The notes under the pieces are model-generated. The model had not been told where the DNA came from, ran no database searches, and worked only from the letters and a program-made list of their open reading frames with translations. Of a DNA stretch of 64,000 bases, positions 44,830-55,498 are shown one piece after another (positions within the stretch are counted from its first letter, which is position 1; every line of letters begins with the position of its first letter). This DNA is from Hygrocybe punicea (taxonomy: Eukaryota > Basidiomycota > Agaricomycetes > Agaricales > Hygrophoraceae), in assembly GCA_963556145.1 (NCBI GenBank), contig OY744465.1, forward strand, positions 5,704,001-5,768,000, read 5' to 3'. The position numbers and the translations under genes are program-made.

Positions 44830-46430
44830 TCGTGTTACTTGCCCATGGAGCACAAATCCCTGTTCTTCCGCTTGCGCCATCTGCCGTCCGTGGGAAGTGG
44901 ACCCATGAATACGGTCTGTTTATCACCAGATGGTGTCGTACTTCTGAGCGGTGGTAAGCATCTTGTGTTCACTGGCATGCATCTGCTAGAATTGATGTCG
45001 AGATCCTTGAGGTACCGATGGTTGCTTGAGGGTCTGGGCTGTCTCTTCTGGAAATCTCAGGCAATCACTGCGACTTACCGGACATATTCTCGCAATCTGT
45101 TGGATCCATATCAGAGGTCTCCCATCGGTGCTTGTGGGAGTGTCGGATGGCTCTGTCTCACTCTTTCGTGTTCAGGAGGTGAAGCTTTGCAAGTTTAACA
45201 ATGTAGTGATATGGGTGATGACTCCCGTAACGTCAACAGGGTGAATTAAAATTGGCTTTCAAGGGCTACGCATCTAGCCCAGTTGATTACATGCATCTAG
45301 ACTTTGCAGACAACAACGTTGCGATAATCAGTGGGCGGCTTACGTGCATGTGGTTCATCAAGTCATTTCCGTGCAATGGCGAGACAAGTTTCTCCATTAC
45401 TGACCTTCCAACTCCGGAATACTTGACAACCCCTTGCAACAATTCACCGAATGTCATGCATGCCAGATCTGTTCATTTTCTATCCGAAACTGGGACTGCC
45501 CTCGTGTCATTTGTTGAGGATGATATCCACGGAACAAATAGTCAATTGTAACCTTTTTCCTTCTCGTGAACTTGTACTATGATGTTAATATCTTTGCGGA
45601 TCAGGGCTATCTTTCAGATACATCCATGGCAAACAGTGAAAGCTGTGGCCATCAACCGCCGCATGTCAGTGCCACTTTTCCTTCACTTCTTATCTGACAG
45701 TAGTGTGCAGTGGTCTTTCCGCTCTGAGCGGCGATCGCAATATTTATGCATTCACAAACTTGTTCGATGGTATAGAACTCTATTCTGCAACAACTCTTGA
45801 ACACCAGCTATCAATCACGCAAGCTGTTGACCCCTGCAACAACATAGCTCTTGGCCTCGTCTTGGTTGCCAGAAAAATCATCATCTCGGGCAGTTCAGAT
45901 GGGGTAATTAGCATATACAAACAAGATACTGGTCAAATCATGGCGCGACTCAATTCTCCCACTTTAAGCTGTAAGCTGCATCGCCGCAATTACCCTGTTG
46001 ATAATCTTACAACCCATTTCAGCGGCGGTTCAAGCAGTGATGGTGCGGCTACTTATTATTCATCAGGGTATTTGGTGATTGAACCGCCACAGGCTTGTTC
46101 CAGGAAGCAGGCAATTGTTTTGGTTGGCGGTTCCGTTGATGGGGACATATTCATCTGGGAATCAATGACGGTATGTACCCTACCGCATGTATGTCTATAT
46201 AACCATCTCAACTTCAAACTACAGGTACAACCACAGTCTAGAGCAGTTGCTCATTCATGCACGTTCCTCATTGCTGTCGTCACAATAATATCTACCTTTT
46301 ATATTCTCTATTCATATTGTTCTTCTGTATGGTATTTCTTCCTCTTCCTCTTCCCCTTCTTCAGGGCGGTTGCTTCTTTCATCTCCCTGCATGCCTCATA
46401 TGCATCATTATTATTTTTTGGGTAGTGATT
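44830..46430 (+). CDS. WD40-type host protein
   Basis: Plus-strand exons read PMNTVCLSPDGVVLLSGG (44900-44955), DG-RVWAVSSGNLRQSLRLTG (45015-45085), then HILAICWIHI..VLVGVSDGSVSLF, MHLDFADNNVAIISG (45290) and LSGDRNIYAFTNLFDGIELY (45720-45780). The last are IIISGSSDGVISIYKQDTGQ (45880-45935) and AIVLVGGSVDGDIFIWES (46115-46165). These are WD40-like beta-propeller blades separated by short introns. Partner and process unknown; probably a scaffold. The gene on the opposite strand at 58354-59640 has related blades. Some junctions need frame changes that I could not settle, so integrity is uncertain. Confidence 0.6.
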
Positions 46431-46439
46431 TTCTTGGCC

Positions 46440-46871
46440 ATGTAATTGTGATTACTCTAATACAAGGCCAAGTAGTGGATAATTGCAAATTGCAAAATAT
46501 TGTTGGCAACACGTACTTCCTTGAAATCCAAATCAAGATATTGGGTCACTTCCGGTAAGATTTTCTGAATTTTTTAAATCCATATCTCCGATCTCGACCC
46601 TAGTTTACACTAACTGGTACCACTCACCGAAAATAAACTATTTCAAGTTGTAAACCGTAACGTCTGTTGTATAATATTTTGTAATAGAAGCTGGCAAATG
46701 CTAGACACATCGATATGGACGCCGAGTCCGAGGTCTTCCTCTGGCTGCAAACCCTTCCAGACGAAGACGACGATAACACCCAAGCTGCACATGCGGCGTT
46801 GGGTGTCTCTGTTGCTATGACAGCCATTTATCGCGAAGAACAAGCTTGCCAGCTCGCTGGCTACCATAGAA
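46440..46871 (+). other. Spacer with a short ORF (46715-46882)
   Basis: A 55-residue frame MDAESEVFLWLQTLPDEDD begins near 46715 and has an acidic, Ala-rich character. It could be the first exon of a decayed transposase gene but carries no diagnostic motif. Confidence 0.25.
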
Positions 46872-48600
46872 TGACCACATGAAGACGACGATGGCCAAAG
46901 TGCCGGTGATCAAGGGAATAGAGGAGGCAACGCATAAATGATTATGCCCACTGACGACTGTGTGCACGGCTCCAAAGACCAAGCCATTGTGTTGTCGTCA
47001 GCGAGCAGGGTCCATGCCAGATGAGGATGTGGGGGAGCCGACATTTTGAGGTAGTCAGGAGCGGTAGTATTCGGGGGAAGACGATCCAAACCCACCGCCA
47101 TCGGTATCACTGTAGTAGTAATCATCAAAACCCCAGATGTTGAGCCGGACATACGTGGGCCAAGTTGACGTGGTCTCGAGCGCTCATTCACCATCTGGAT
47201 TCTGAACCATGAGTGATGGGATTCCCTGATCGAAACCCCAGTTTTTGAAAGGACCACGGGCCAAGAACTGCAGTGCTCGTTGCTGCGCCCAAGAATATCC
47301 ATGATCTGCATGTACAACAGCAGAGGTCAATAAGGCGAGGTGACTCCAGTCTGCATGTTTCGTCAGCGCGTGATAATAATAATAAAAAGGATAAACTTGA
47401 TACATTGCACCACGATATGTTGATCCGCCCAGAAATTCCCGGGTCCTGGAACACGGAAGGGCTAATGGATGTGACATTCTCCTAGTTGTTCCAAGAGGTC
47501 GAGTTTCGGCCAAAGTTCTAGGCGTACTTAAACATATCGCACCGAAATCATTGTGTGTAAACGTATAGTTCCCATTGCTAAATCAACCAGGTCGAGTTGT
47601 AGTCGTTTTCCGGAAAGACCATGACATTTGTGGAAAAACGTTTCCGAATCATCAGGTTGTCTACGCTCTGTAATCAATACAAGCTAAAAAAGGAGTACGC
47701 ACTCCATTTGTTGCATTGCCAACCGCAGCAGCAGGATTGTTGAATTGGATGGCTAGTATGCCATCGGGAACGCTCTCCAATGTCACAGACCATGCGGAAG
47801 TCAAACCGCCCGGTATCTTCGACGGATCCGGATTGCTAACATTGCCCCATACAATACTGCCCTGTCGGACGGTTGGGTTTCCACCTTTTCCAGAGGAAGA
47901 CATCTTGAAAGATGTGGTATTCGTGACGCTGTCGCATTTCATCGCGGTGTCGCATTAACGTAACCAGCCTCGACGTGGATGCGAGCGTCGTGACCTGGAA
48001 CGAATGTAATGAGAGCGGGCCGGGGTAACACCCATTGGTTGACAGGAACAAGCACCTTGAAGCCGTAAGGATCCACGGTGAGGAACGGAAGACAGCCATA
48101 CCACAGAGCGACACAATATCAAGGGATGACGACCGAGAATGTATTGTCGAATGGTGCGAAGAGATTTTGCACCACGGTGCCGGATTGAAAAGGGTGGATA
48201 TCCATAGCGATTGCATACAGTCAAAAGTATAGGTTTTGGTCGCATTCTCGTTCGTGAACAACAGCCAAACTCGGTCATAGAAAACACCATGTAGGGTTTG
48301 TGTAGAACCAATAGCAGCCCCGACCAAAGACCCATTTCTGTCTCCGTCTGGTTGGAACACGAGACGCTGGATCCTGTAAGTCTACGAACGAGTTGACGCA
48401 GACTCAGAGAGGACTCTTCACTCTGACCTCTTGAACATAAATTCTGAGTTGTGTAGCATAGGTTATAATATGCGGGTCCGAGGGTACTGGATGCTGTCAT
48501 ACCCCCGGGAGGCATTGATGCAATTGTTGTTGTAGCCTGACGGGTTCGATACATCCTCTCTTCCACAAATTAAGACCACTCCATCGTGGGTACTCGTGGA
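46872..48600 (-). pseudogene. ags1: Alpha-1,3-glucan synthase, broken C-terminal part
   Basis: The minus-strand order matches the C-terminal third of fungal cell-wall alpha-1,3-glucan synthase: PYGFKVLVPVNQWVLPRP (about 48050), SFKMSSSGKGGNPTV (47900), SVPDGILAIQFNNPAAAVGN (47760), NYTFTHNDFGA (47570), and ALQFLARGPFKNWGFDQG (47260). TWPTYVRLNIWGFDDYYY follows, then the last membrane segment (PLITGTLAIVVFMWSFYG, about 46910-46870). The full protein is some 2400 residues; the glycosyltransferase domains and the end after SFYG are missing. Damage includes a 1 bp loss near 47540 and two TGG-to-TAG changes (47518-47520, 47482-47484). Introns are retained, so it is a degraded genomic duplicate, not a retrocopy. 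Confidence 0.8.
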
Positions 48601-48762
48601 TACAACAAACGTGCAACCTTATTCCGTTTTTTGGACCTGTACGCTTTCTGAATTAGCATAAAACAACCGGAAATTTTGTAGCGAACCTTCGTAGTCGGTA
48701 CCGCCATGGCACTCTGTTGGAAGAGCAGATGTCAACTGGTCCAGGTCCAGCGTCCTCAGTAA

Positions 48763-50317
48763 TCGCCTTCGTCAGGTTCATCCACCCCCAAATTCAACTT
48801 GCGCTTCCGCGCAGGCAGCTCAGCACACCAGCCTTCTGCCGAAGGATGTCCAAGTCTTGTCCAGTCTCTGCCACCCATTCTAAGACCAAATGCCGGCCAA
48901 GCAGATGAGTGTGGCGGAGCGCGGCGAAGGCGTTCTCAGCCTCCTGTCGAGTAACAAAGTCTAGGAAAGCAAAACCTCTGGAACGAGAATCGAATTTCTT
49001 CGGCAGACAAACAGATTTGAGTTGTCCATGAGCACTGTCCCATATTGTTAATACGCAGGTCTAAAAATGCAGAGGAAAAATACAAACGGACCCGAATAAT
49101 TCACGGATGTCCTTTTTAGTCGCTTCAAAGGGAACACTCTTCACAATCTTTTTCGTCGTACGACTCTTGACCACGGCATTAGCCTTAGTCTCGTCCTCTT
49201 CCGCGCCACGACCAGCGAACTTTACATGTAGCGCGTGTCCATCCAAGACGGAGTTTTGCATGCTTTTGATCGCCTTCTTGGCAGCGTCCACAGTCTTGAA
49301 TCCAACAAAACCATACCCCATACTCAAACGCGGAGCATCGGGGCCTGATCGCGTCTGCACACGAGCAAAAGAGAACGACGGCAGATTCCGAAAAACCTGC
49401 GTAAGCCGCTCAGTCGATGAAGCAAACGACGGATTCTTCACGAATAACGTTGATCCTGGAACAACGGTGGGCTCTCCGGATGCACTATCTTGTTCTGCGA
49501 TCGTCACCACTTTGAAGCCAGTAGAGGTGGAAGGACCGGAAGCAGGACTTGTTTTATCACCTGCTGAATCTTCTTGAAACATCGCAACAGGCCCTTTCTC
49601 CAAATATATGATTGAGTTACCCAATCGTCTGTAGGCGACAGCACGGAATCCCCTGCTCGTGTCGTCCGCGTGTGCATACTCGACGACCGCCATCGTTCCA
49701 GCAGGTGGTACCAGGACGCGAGACAACTTGCCGTGTGGCTCAAACATATCGGTAATCTGATCCGCTGTTGTGCCATATGGTATATTCTTCACAAGAATCG
49801 TTGTGTCTGAACGAGCTCGGAATGAGAATGACGAGAGGACGACGCCCTGAGATTCTAAATATGTTTTCGTCTCCTGGATGACGTGTGTTTAACTGCAGCA
49901 TTGTCGGACTCCGGATTGAGTATGTCAGCTTTGGCTATGCCCATGCGATCTGCAACGGAGGAAACCATGGCATCACTCTAAGGATAATTGTATCAGGACA
50001 ACTAAATCTCTCATTTCTAACAGAGACAAGATGAACATTCATGTACAACATGCTCCAATTGAATTCTCGTCCAGCAGTCGACTTCCGCTTCGAGTTTCTT
50101 TCATCCTTGAGCGACTTCTTCCCAGTATCCTGCCCAGTCGATCCCTTGCCCTTCCTACGTGCAATAGGCGCCCCTGGAACGAGGTTTTGTCCAACGCTTC
50201 ATACGCCGCTAAAGCGCATGTAGGTACCCCAAAGGTGACGTATGCCGTCCCTTTCGGTTGTTTTGAAGTCGAGTCGAGTGGAATATGAATCTTTGACAGA
50301 GGAAGGGTCAGTATCAA
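48763..50317 (-). pseudogene. mrd1: Mrd1 (multiple RRM ribosome biogenesis factor), truncated
   Basis: Mrd1 binds pre-rRNA and U3 snoRNA and is essential for 18S rRNA processing in yeast. Present here: the end of RRM2 (QPKGTAYVTF, EALDKTSFQGRLLH), a FNWSMLYMN linker, and RRM3 (ILVKNIPYGTT, about 49800). RRM4 (STLFVKNPSFASS; GYGFVGFKTVDAAKKAI) and RRM5 (SVPFEATKKDIRELFG; RGFAFLDFVTRQEAENAFAAL) follow. RRM1 and the first half of RRM2 are absent; 50317 is where homology stops. Frames slip after GRLLH (about 50175) and near 48815, and a residue is missing at the start of RRM5. Introns are kept. Since Mrd1 is normally single-copy and essential, an intact copy should exist elsewhere (inference). 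Confidence 0.85.
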
Positions 50318-50881
50318 GAATCAATTAAAGACGCATCAAGCTGTAGTTCTTGAGGCAGGGCCGACACGGCAGACGAACAGTAGTAACGTGCAGACTCGTA
50401 CGGAGACTTTTGATTGTCTGCGGATGGGAAGAGACAATTTGTCTCTACATTCGTTTGCTGCCCGTTGATAATTCCCTTGCAAAAATAGATCTTACCTATC
50501 CTTGCAACCGAGCACGGATTTGTTGGGAGGCATGTTAAAACACTGCAAGGAACGTGTAGCATCTGTGACGTTGCCAAACGATTGAGCTGGTCATGCTTAG
50601 ACGACTAGGGCGGTAAGGTTAAGAGACTCACCCATATAGATAATTAGAGGCACCGGTGTCATATAGACAGAAGTCCTGGTTCCACACATTTGTTGCGAAT
50701 CTCAACGCTGTAGAATTTGACAGGGCACATTGAATATGTGGAACACGTCCAAGATGTCGCACGAAAGTGAAGGCATTTTGCCTCGGAAGTTACATTGCGA
50801 GACCGGTATAAAAATCACTAACAAATCTGCAAGATATCAAGAATGTTTACACCGAATAACTGTACCAAATCAGAAACACGC
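50318..50881. other. No gene recognised
   Basis: Short frames only; sequence bounding the broken Mrd1 copy. No repeat identified. Confidence 0.5.
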
Positions 50882-51250
50882 TTAAGAGTAATATGGGAAT
50901 ATGCTCACCCCCCAAAAAAACCAAATAACAAATCCGATTCGTAACCGTAAAATATTGCGGGTAATCCTAATGTATAATGAGACGATCCGAACATCCGAAC
51001 ACCATTTTTGTGAAGGGACATACCGACGAAGTATCTTGGATAGGATTTGACCCATCTTCCTAAAAATGTTCCATACGAGGCGTACTGCGGCGGAAAGTAT
51101 GCAGCATGGCCTGGGCTGAATCGGAGAAGCTGGGATGTTGTGCGTGTTGTGCGTTATGTTATACGTCGTGTTATACGTTGTGTTATATTGGTTTGCGCCC
51201 ACATTGTTGAAGATGCTGGACGTGTAAACAGTTGTAGGGAGATTTGACAT
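50882..51250 (-). CDS. Hypothetical ORF with Asn/Thr/Tyr repeats
   Basis: A probable start at 51250 gives MSNLPTTVYTSSIFNNVGAN, then a YNTTYNTTYNITHNTHN repeat and a basic C-terminal half (FRKMGQILSKILRRYVPS). The repeat comes from the GTTATACGTYGTGTTAT iteration at 51150-51190. FNNVG-type starts occur at the N-termini of many Agaricomycete multidomain proteins, but nothing downstream supports that here. Low certainty that it is a gene. Confidence 0.25.
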   Translation of the reverse strand: MSNLPTTVYTSSIFNNVGANQYNTTYNTTYNITHNTHNIPASPIQPRPCCILSAAVRLVWNIFRKMGQILSKILRRYVPSQKWCSDVRIVSLYIRITRNILRLRIGFVIWFFWGVSIFPYYS

Positions 51251-51358
51251 GACGATCAACCAGATAGAGAGGAAAACAAAAGATGACAAACGACGGCACA
51301 AAAACAGTGACGCGAAAACGCAAGTGGCGGTACTTGAAAGACGTGGATAACATGGCAC

Positions 51359-53400
51359 GCAAACGATTGCCTGTTATTCCATAGAATGGCCAAAAGAGTC
51401 AGAGAGGCGTGGATGCGGCCAGAAGGGGTTTGGTGAAGTAGAGCAAGGCAGGACTCGGTAGGCCTTGCCGGAGGTGGAGGATGAAGAGTACAAGGATCGA
51501 TGTAAGTGCAACTTTCCCCTTGGAGGTACGGCGGGTGGCGAGTGGAGCGACGGGGCTGAAGTGCTTGGGGCAAGAGAGTGAGTGGGTGAAAGAGCCCCGC
51601 ATCTTCCAAATCCTCGTTGTCCCCATCTTCAGGACCAAAGTCAATATCACTCTCTGAATCATCTTCTTGATTGCTACTGGCTTGACGCTCAGATGCTGTA
51701 GAAGGATCTGGGTCACTACCGAAGTTTGGGTGTCCGATTTGTCGTTATCCTTGGAATCCTCATCACATTGATCTCGCTTTCCAGGTCAGATTCGCAAATA
51801 TCCTAAACCTTTTCATCAACATCGACATCCATGTTGTCTGGTGTTATCATTATGATGTCTGGTCACTGGTACCGCCGCTGAGGTAGCGCATGAAGACATC
51901 TCGTCAGCACGGGGCGTGTTCAGCCAGTCCATTGCAATAGAAGAGCATTGTACATGTCACGTAAAGTTAGTCAAGTTATCAACTTCATTAGGGGGCCAGT
52001 GGTGTTTTGTTGGATCATGATGGTTATGTTTGAAGAAGACACAAATAACATCATGTGACTTTCTAAAAGGTTAGGCGCACTCAGAGCGTGCGAAGAGTGC
52101 ATGGGCTCGTATCGCGGCGTGACCTTTAGACTCCGCGAGCTGCCTATATAAGTGGTCTGGTTTCCTTTCTGATCCCCAGATCAGGCACCATCACGACGCG
52201 CCTCGCTGAATTTCTGAGAAAAATGCCTACAAGTTGGATAAAAATCTTTTTCCAGCAGGGTTGAAGGGCTGGATAGGTTGTTCTACCTGACATCTCTTGT
52301 ATTATGACAGTATTATGATGTGCTGGTCTCAGGAATATGATGCAATGTAGTCATAAGACTGACTCTATCCTTACTATTATGGAAGTTTTCATAAATTGTT
52401 ATAATTACATTGGTATCGACTTCAAACAATAAATATTTAATCAGCGACCGCACTTAGCAATATTCCAGTCAGTCGGTGTCAGTCGTGAGTAAATTGAAGA
52501 GTGGCGGTTCGCAGGCACAGCTCAGGCCTGGGCCTCAGTCAGTAATTAGCCCTTTGCTTGGTTCATTCTAGGCCTTCCCTAACGACAGTATTAGATCAGT
52601 ACTCCCATGTGGCTGAGTCACAGAACTGAACTAAATCCCCGTTTCAGCACTGAGCTTGAGGCCAGTTCGCTGCGGAGACTCGTATTTGATCTCCGCTTGG
52701 ACTTTGGCTTTTTTTTTTTTTTAATTTGTCCTTGACCACTCTCACCATCGATGCTCAGTTCCTGGGTTGCTGGGCGTGCGTAACTCTGCAGAACAATCTG
52801 CAGACAGGTGCACGTAAGGCGCCAGGTACACTAACATCAATATTAATATTGCGTTCGCCGCTTGCAAATACTTTGTTGCAAATGCCTCTTCAACGATATC
52901 GATGTTTCGCAGCAGAGTTCGGACTCGGTATAGCAGTGTGTAATTTACACAAACTTATATCTTGTGATCCCACTTGCAATTGTAGGCTTAGGATACTGTA
53001 TGCTGGTCCAACTGAGTTCTCTATTTCAACGTCACTCTGGCTCCGCCATTGCGAAGGCGTCATGCTACAGTGATTAATGCAAGATGTCCCTTTCACGTGT
53101 CGGCGTAACATAACGTATGTATCTTGACCGTTAACGTTTACAAGCCCGATGTCTCACTGCTGTCCGATGTAACATCGGTGCATATAGTCGTACATTATTA
53201 TTTCCTTCTTACTCTAATAAAAAAAGCATACGCGGCCGCCTTTGCTTGTAATGTTATTAAGCGAGGGTGTAGGACCACAGGACCACAAATTTAAACGACC
53301 TGGTACCTGATCATGCCTACGTATATATATGTTAGAACAAGACTGACTCAAGCTTAGGGATATTGCTTAGCCTTACGCTTGCTTCCCATCCTACCTATCC
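51359..53400. other. Gene-poor stretch
   Basis: No supported gene in about 2 kb. There is a T16 run at 52709-52724, a TATATATA-like run near 53325, and short frames on both strands without motifs. Sequence around 52090-52200 has promoter-like TATATAAG followed by a pyrimidine-rich stretch, but no gene follows. Confidence 0.5.
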
Positions 53401-53404
53401 AACT

Positions 53405-53690
53405 ATGTCCGAGGATGAAGATCAGCATGTGTCACAGTCCGGCTAACGTCGATAGCGTCGGGATGACGCCCTGCAACTTGGCCCCCGAAAGAAACCGTAT
53501 GTAAATTTTGTCTTTCCGCCTATCCATGCCATCGAGTAGCGATCCCATTGCCAGCGACCCTCTCGTACATCACGGACGACATTTCGGTCGAACGGGGCAC
53601 GCATTATGCAACATCCGTACTTTGCTGAAGAATGGACTTCTCCGCATAAATGAGCTTGCGAATAACAGTTATAGTACCTCCAAAGCTCAG
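53405..53690 (+). pseudogene. DUF6698-type N-terminal fragment
   Basis: ATG at 53405 gives MSEDEDQHVSQSG and a stop. After a short gap the frames contain DPLVHHGRHFGRTGHALCNI and LLKNGLLRINELAN (53540-53660), which I recognise as the conserved block of DUF6698-like proteins widespread in Agaricomycetes. The expected continuation (QKGVS-ARSDDT-SLKG-VIDWITP) appears only inside the 1.6 kb repeat that starts 100 bp later. The sequence between is scrambled. Function unknown. Confidence 0.55.
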
Positions 53691-53793
53691 TACGTGTCTT
53701 ATTTTGGATCTCCGTCCATTTGGTTCGTTTACTGAGCCAATAGCAGCAGGGAAGAACAATTTCTTCTTCGGACGATTCCTGGGCACAAGAACT

Positions 53794-55391
53794 GCCTTTT
53801 GGCGAGCTCAGAAAAAAAGTTCGTCTAATTGCCGATTTGGTAGGTTGAGCTTCGACCCACGTGCGCAGTCAAAAGTCTAATCCACTCTCCCAATCCAACA
53901 ACATATAGATTCAAAAGGGGGTCTCCAGTGCGAGATCCGATGATACGGAAAGTTTGAAGGGCGTCGTCATTGACTGGATCACTCCCAAAAGGCAACCCCT
54001 CAATCACATGTGCTTTTCCACCACCCATTCACCTCCCAACTCGCCTCCCGCCACACTCCCACTCCCCACCACCTCAACACCTCAACAACGATGGAAACGA
54101 GGAGGAGGACGACGACGGCGACGATTGACGCAGAGACCACCACCCCGGACGTCCTCAAAGCCGCGCAGGAGCGCACCCGACTTTTTCAACCAACAACCTC
54201 GAACGTCGAAACCAGCGGCGGAGGGCTTGGCGCACAGCAACGAACACGACGAAGGCAACATGGAGGGTCACCACCGGCGATGGTGTGGTTAACGGCGGCG
54301 GTGTCGTCGAGATATCACCATCGCAACCGCCCTAGTCGCCACCCTCGCGCAACACAATGGCGCGACCTATCTGGACCGCGAAAACCATGGAATGGACGAT
54401 GGGGCCGTCTGAGGTGACGTCCCTACTTGCTTCATTGAAGGTGGGATATTGGGAGGGCCGTGGGGGGCCCCTAATGGTACAGGTGAGTACCCATCCCCCT
54501 CCTGCTTTTCCCCCACATACTTACCCCTTCCCGCCGCTCGTTCTTGGCCGGGAGCCCTCCCCTACCCACCCCCTCGCTTTTCCACCATCCGTCTCGCTTC
54601 CTGGCCCCTTCCTGGCCACCCATGCCACCCCCCTCCCCATGCACCCTTCCCCGCCCCCCAGTGTCCATCCCTCTCATCACCCACCCTTCAGTACCCTTCA
54701 CCATCAAGTTTAGACCCCATCCGGCGCCTCTGCGAAAGTGAGTACCCACCGGTTCATCGATGTATCATTATTTTTATTTCTTTTATTTCTCTTTTATTTG
54801 GTTTATTTTCATGTACATTAGTCTACATATGGCATGTAGGGCAATATATATGTGATATGTAAAAAAATCCGCAAGAAAAGACAGCAGGAGAGTAAAATAG
54901 TCGTGTACAACGTCGACGATGACGAGCGCATATGCCTGTGAGTGATGATGGCAACGGTGTCAAGTACGGCCCACGCATCCAACAACACAGCCTCCACCCG
55001 CCCGTCAACGTGTCCGGATCGGCGCACCATGCCAGGCCAGCCCGTTCCACCTCGCGAACACACGGCGACACGTCAATTGACGTGCATCCGGTGTCGCGAG
55101 GTCGTGTGGGCTGGCAAATAAGAGAGATCCGAGGGTTACCCATGAAGTTCACTACTCGCACCCTCCCGTCTGTTCATCCGTCGTATTGGCCTCGTCAACT
55201 AATTATTATAAGTAGTTGTTATTATATATACTACATATCTTCGTACAGTATCTGGAGTCCGGCCATAACACTAAGGAAAGCTGAGTTCAATCTTACCCCG
55301 GATTGCCATACTACGGCTATTGCTTTTGAAGACACTCCCATGAAACCATTTGGTGCATAACGGTACCACGACTGTGCTTTCTGAGGACAGG
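53794..55391 (+). repeat. 1.6 kb chimeric repeat, copy 2
   Basis: Second copy of 43212-44808. The 8-mer cttttggc occurs at 53796-53803 and again at 55394-55401, so this copy may be bounded by an 8 bp duplication (element 53804-55393). Copy 1 has the same left 8-mer but lacks the right one. The content matches copy 1: DUF6698 piece, C-rich segment, palindromic module at 55044-55105. Confidence 0.9.
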
Positions 55392-55498
55392 AACTTTTGG
55401 CATTGGATGTGTTTGAAAGATTAAGGTGCACAATCAAATAATATCCTGTCCCAAACCCAAATAATCTCTTTGTACCTAGGCATGAAAGGTGAAAGACA

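Noticed and set aside
43212..55391. The two 1.6 kb direct repeats as LTRs of one retroelement
   Set aside because: The 9 kb between them holds intron-containing WD40, glucan synthase and Mrd1 sequence and no gag, protease or reverse transcriptase.
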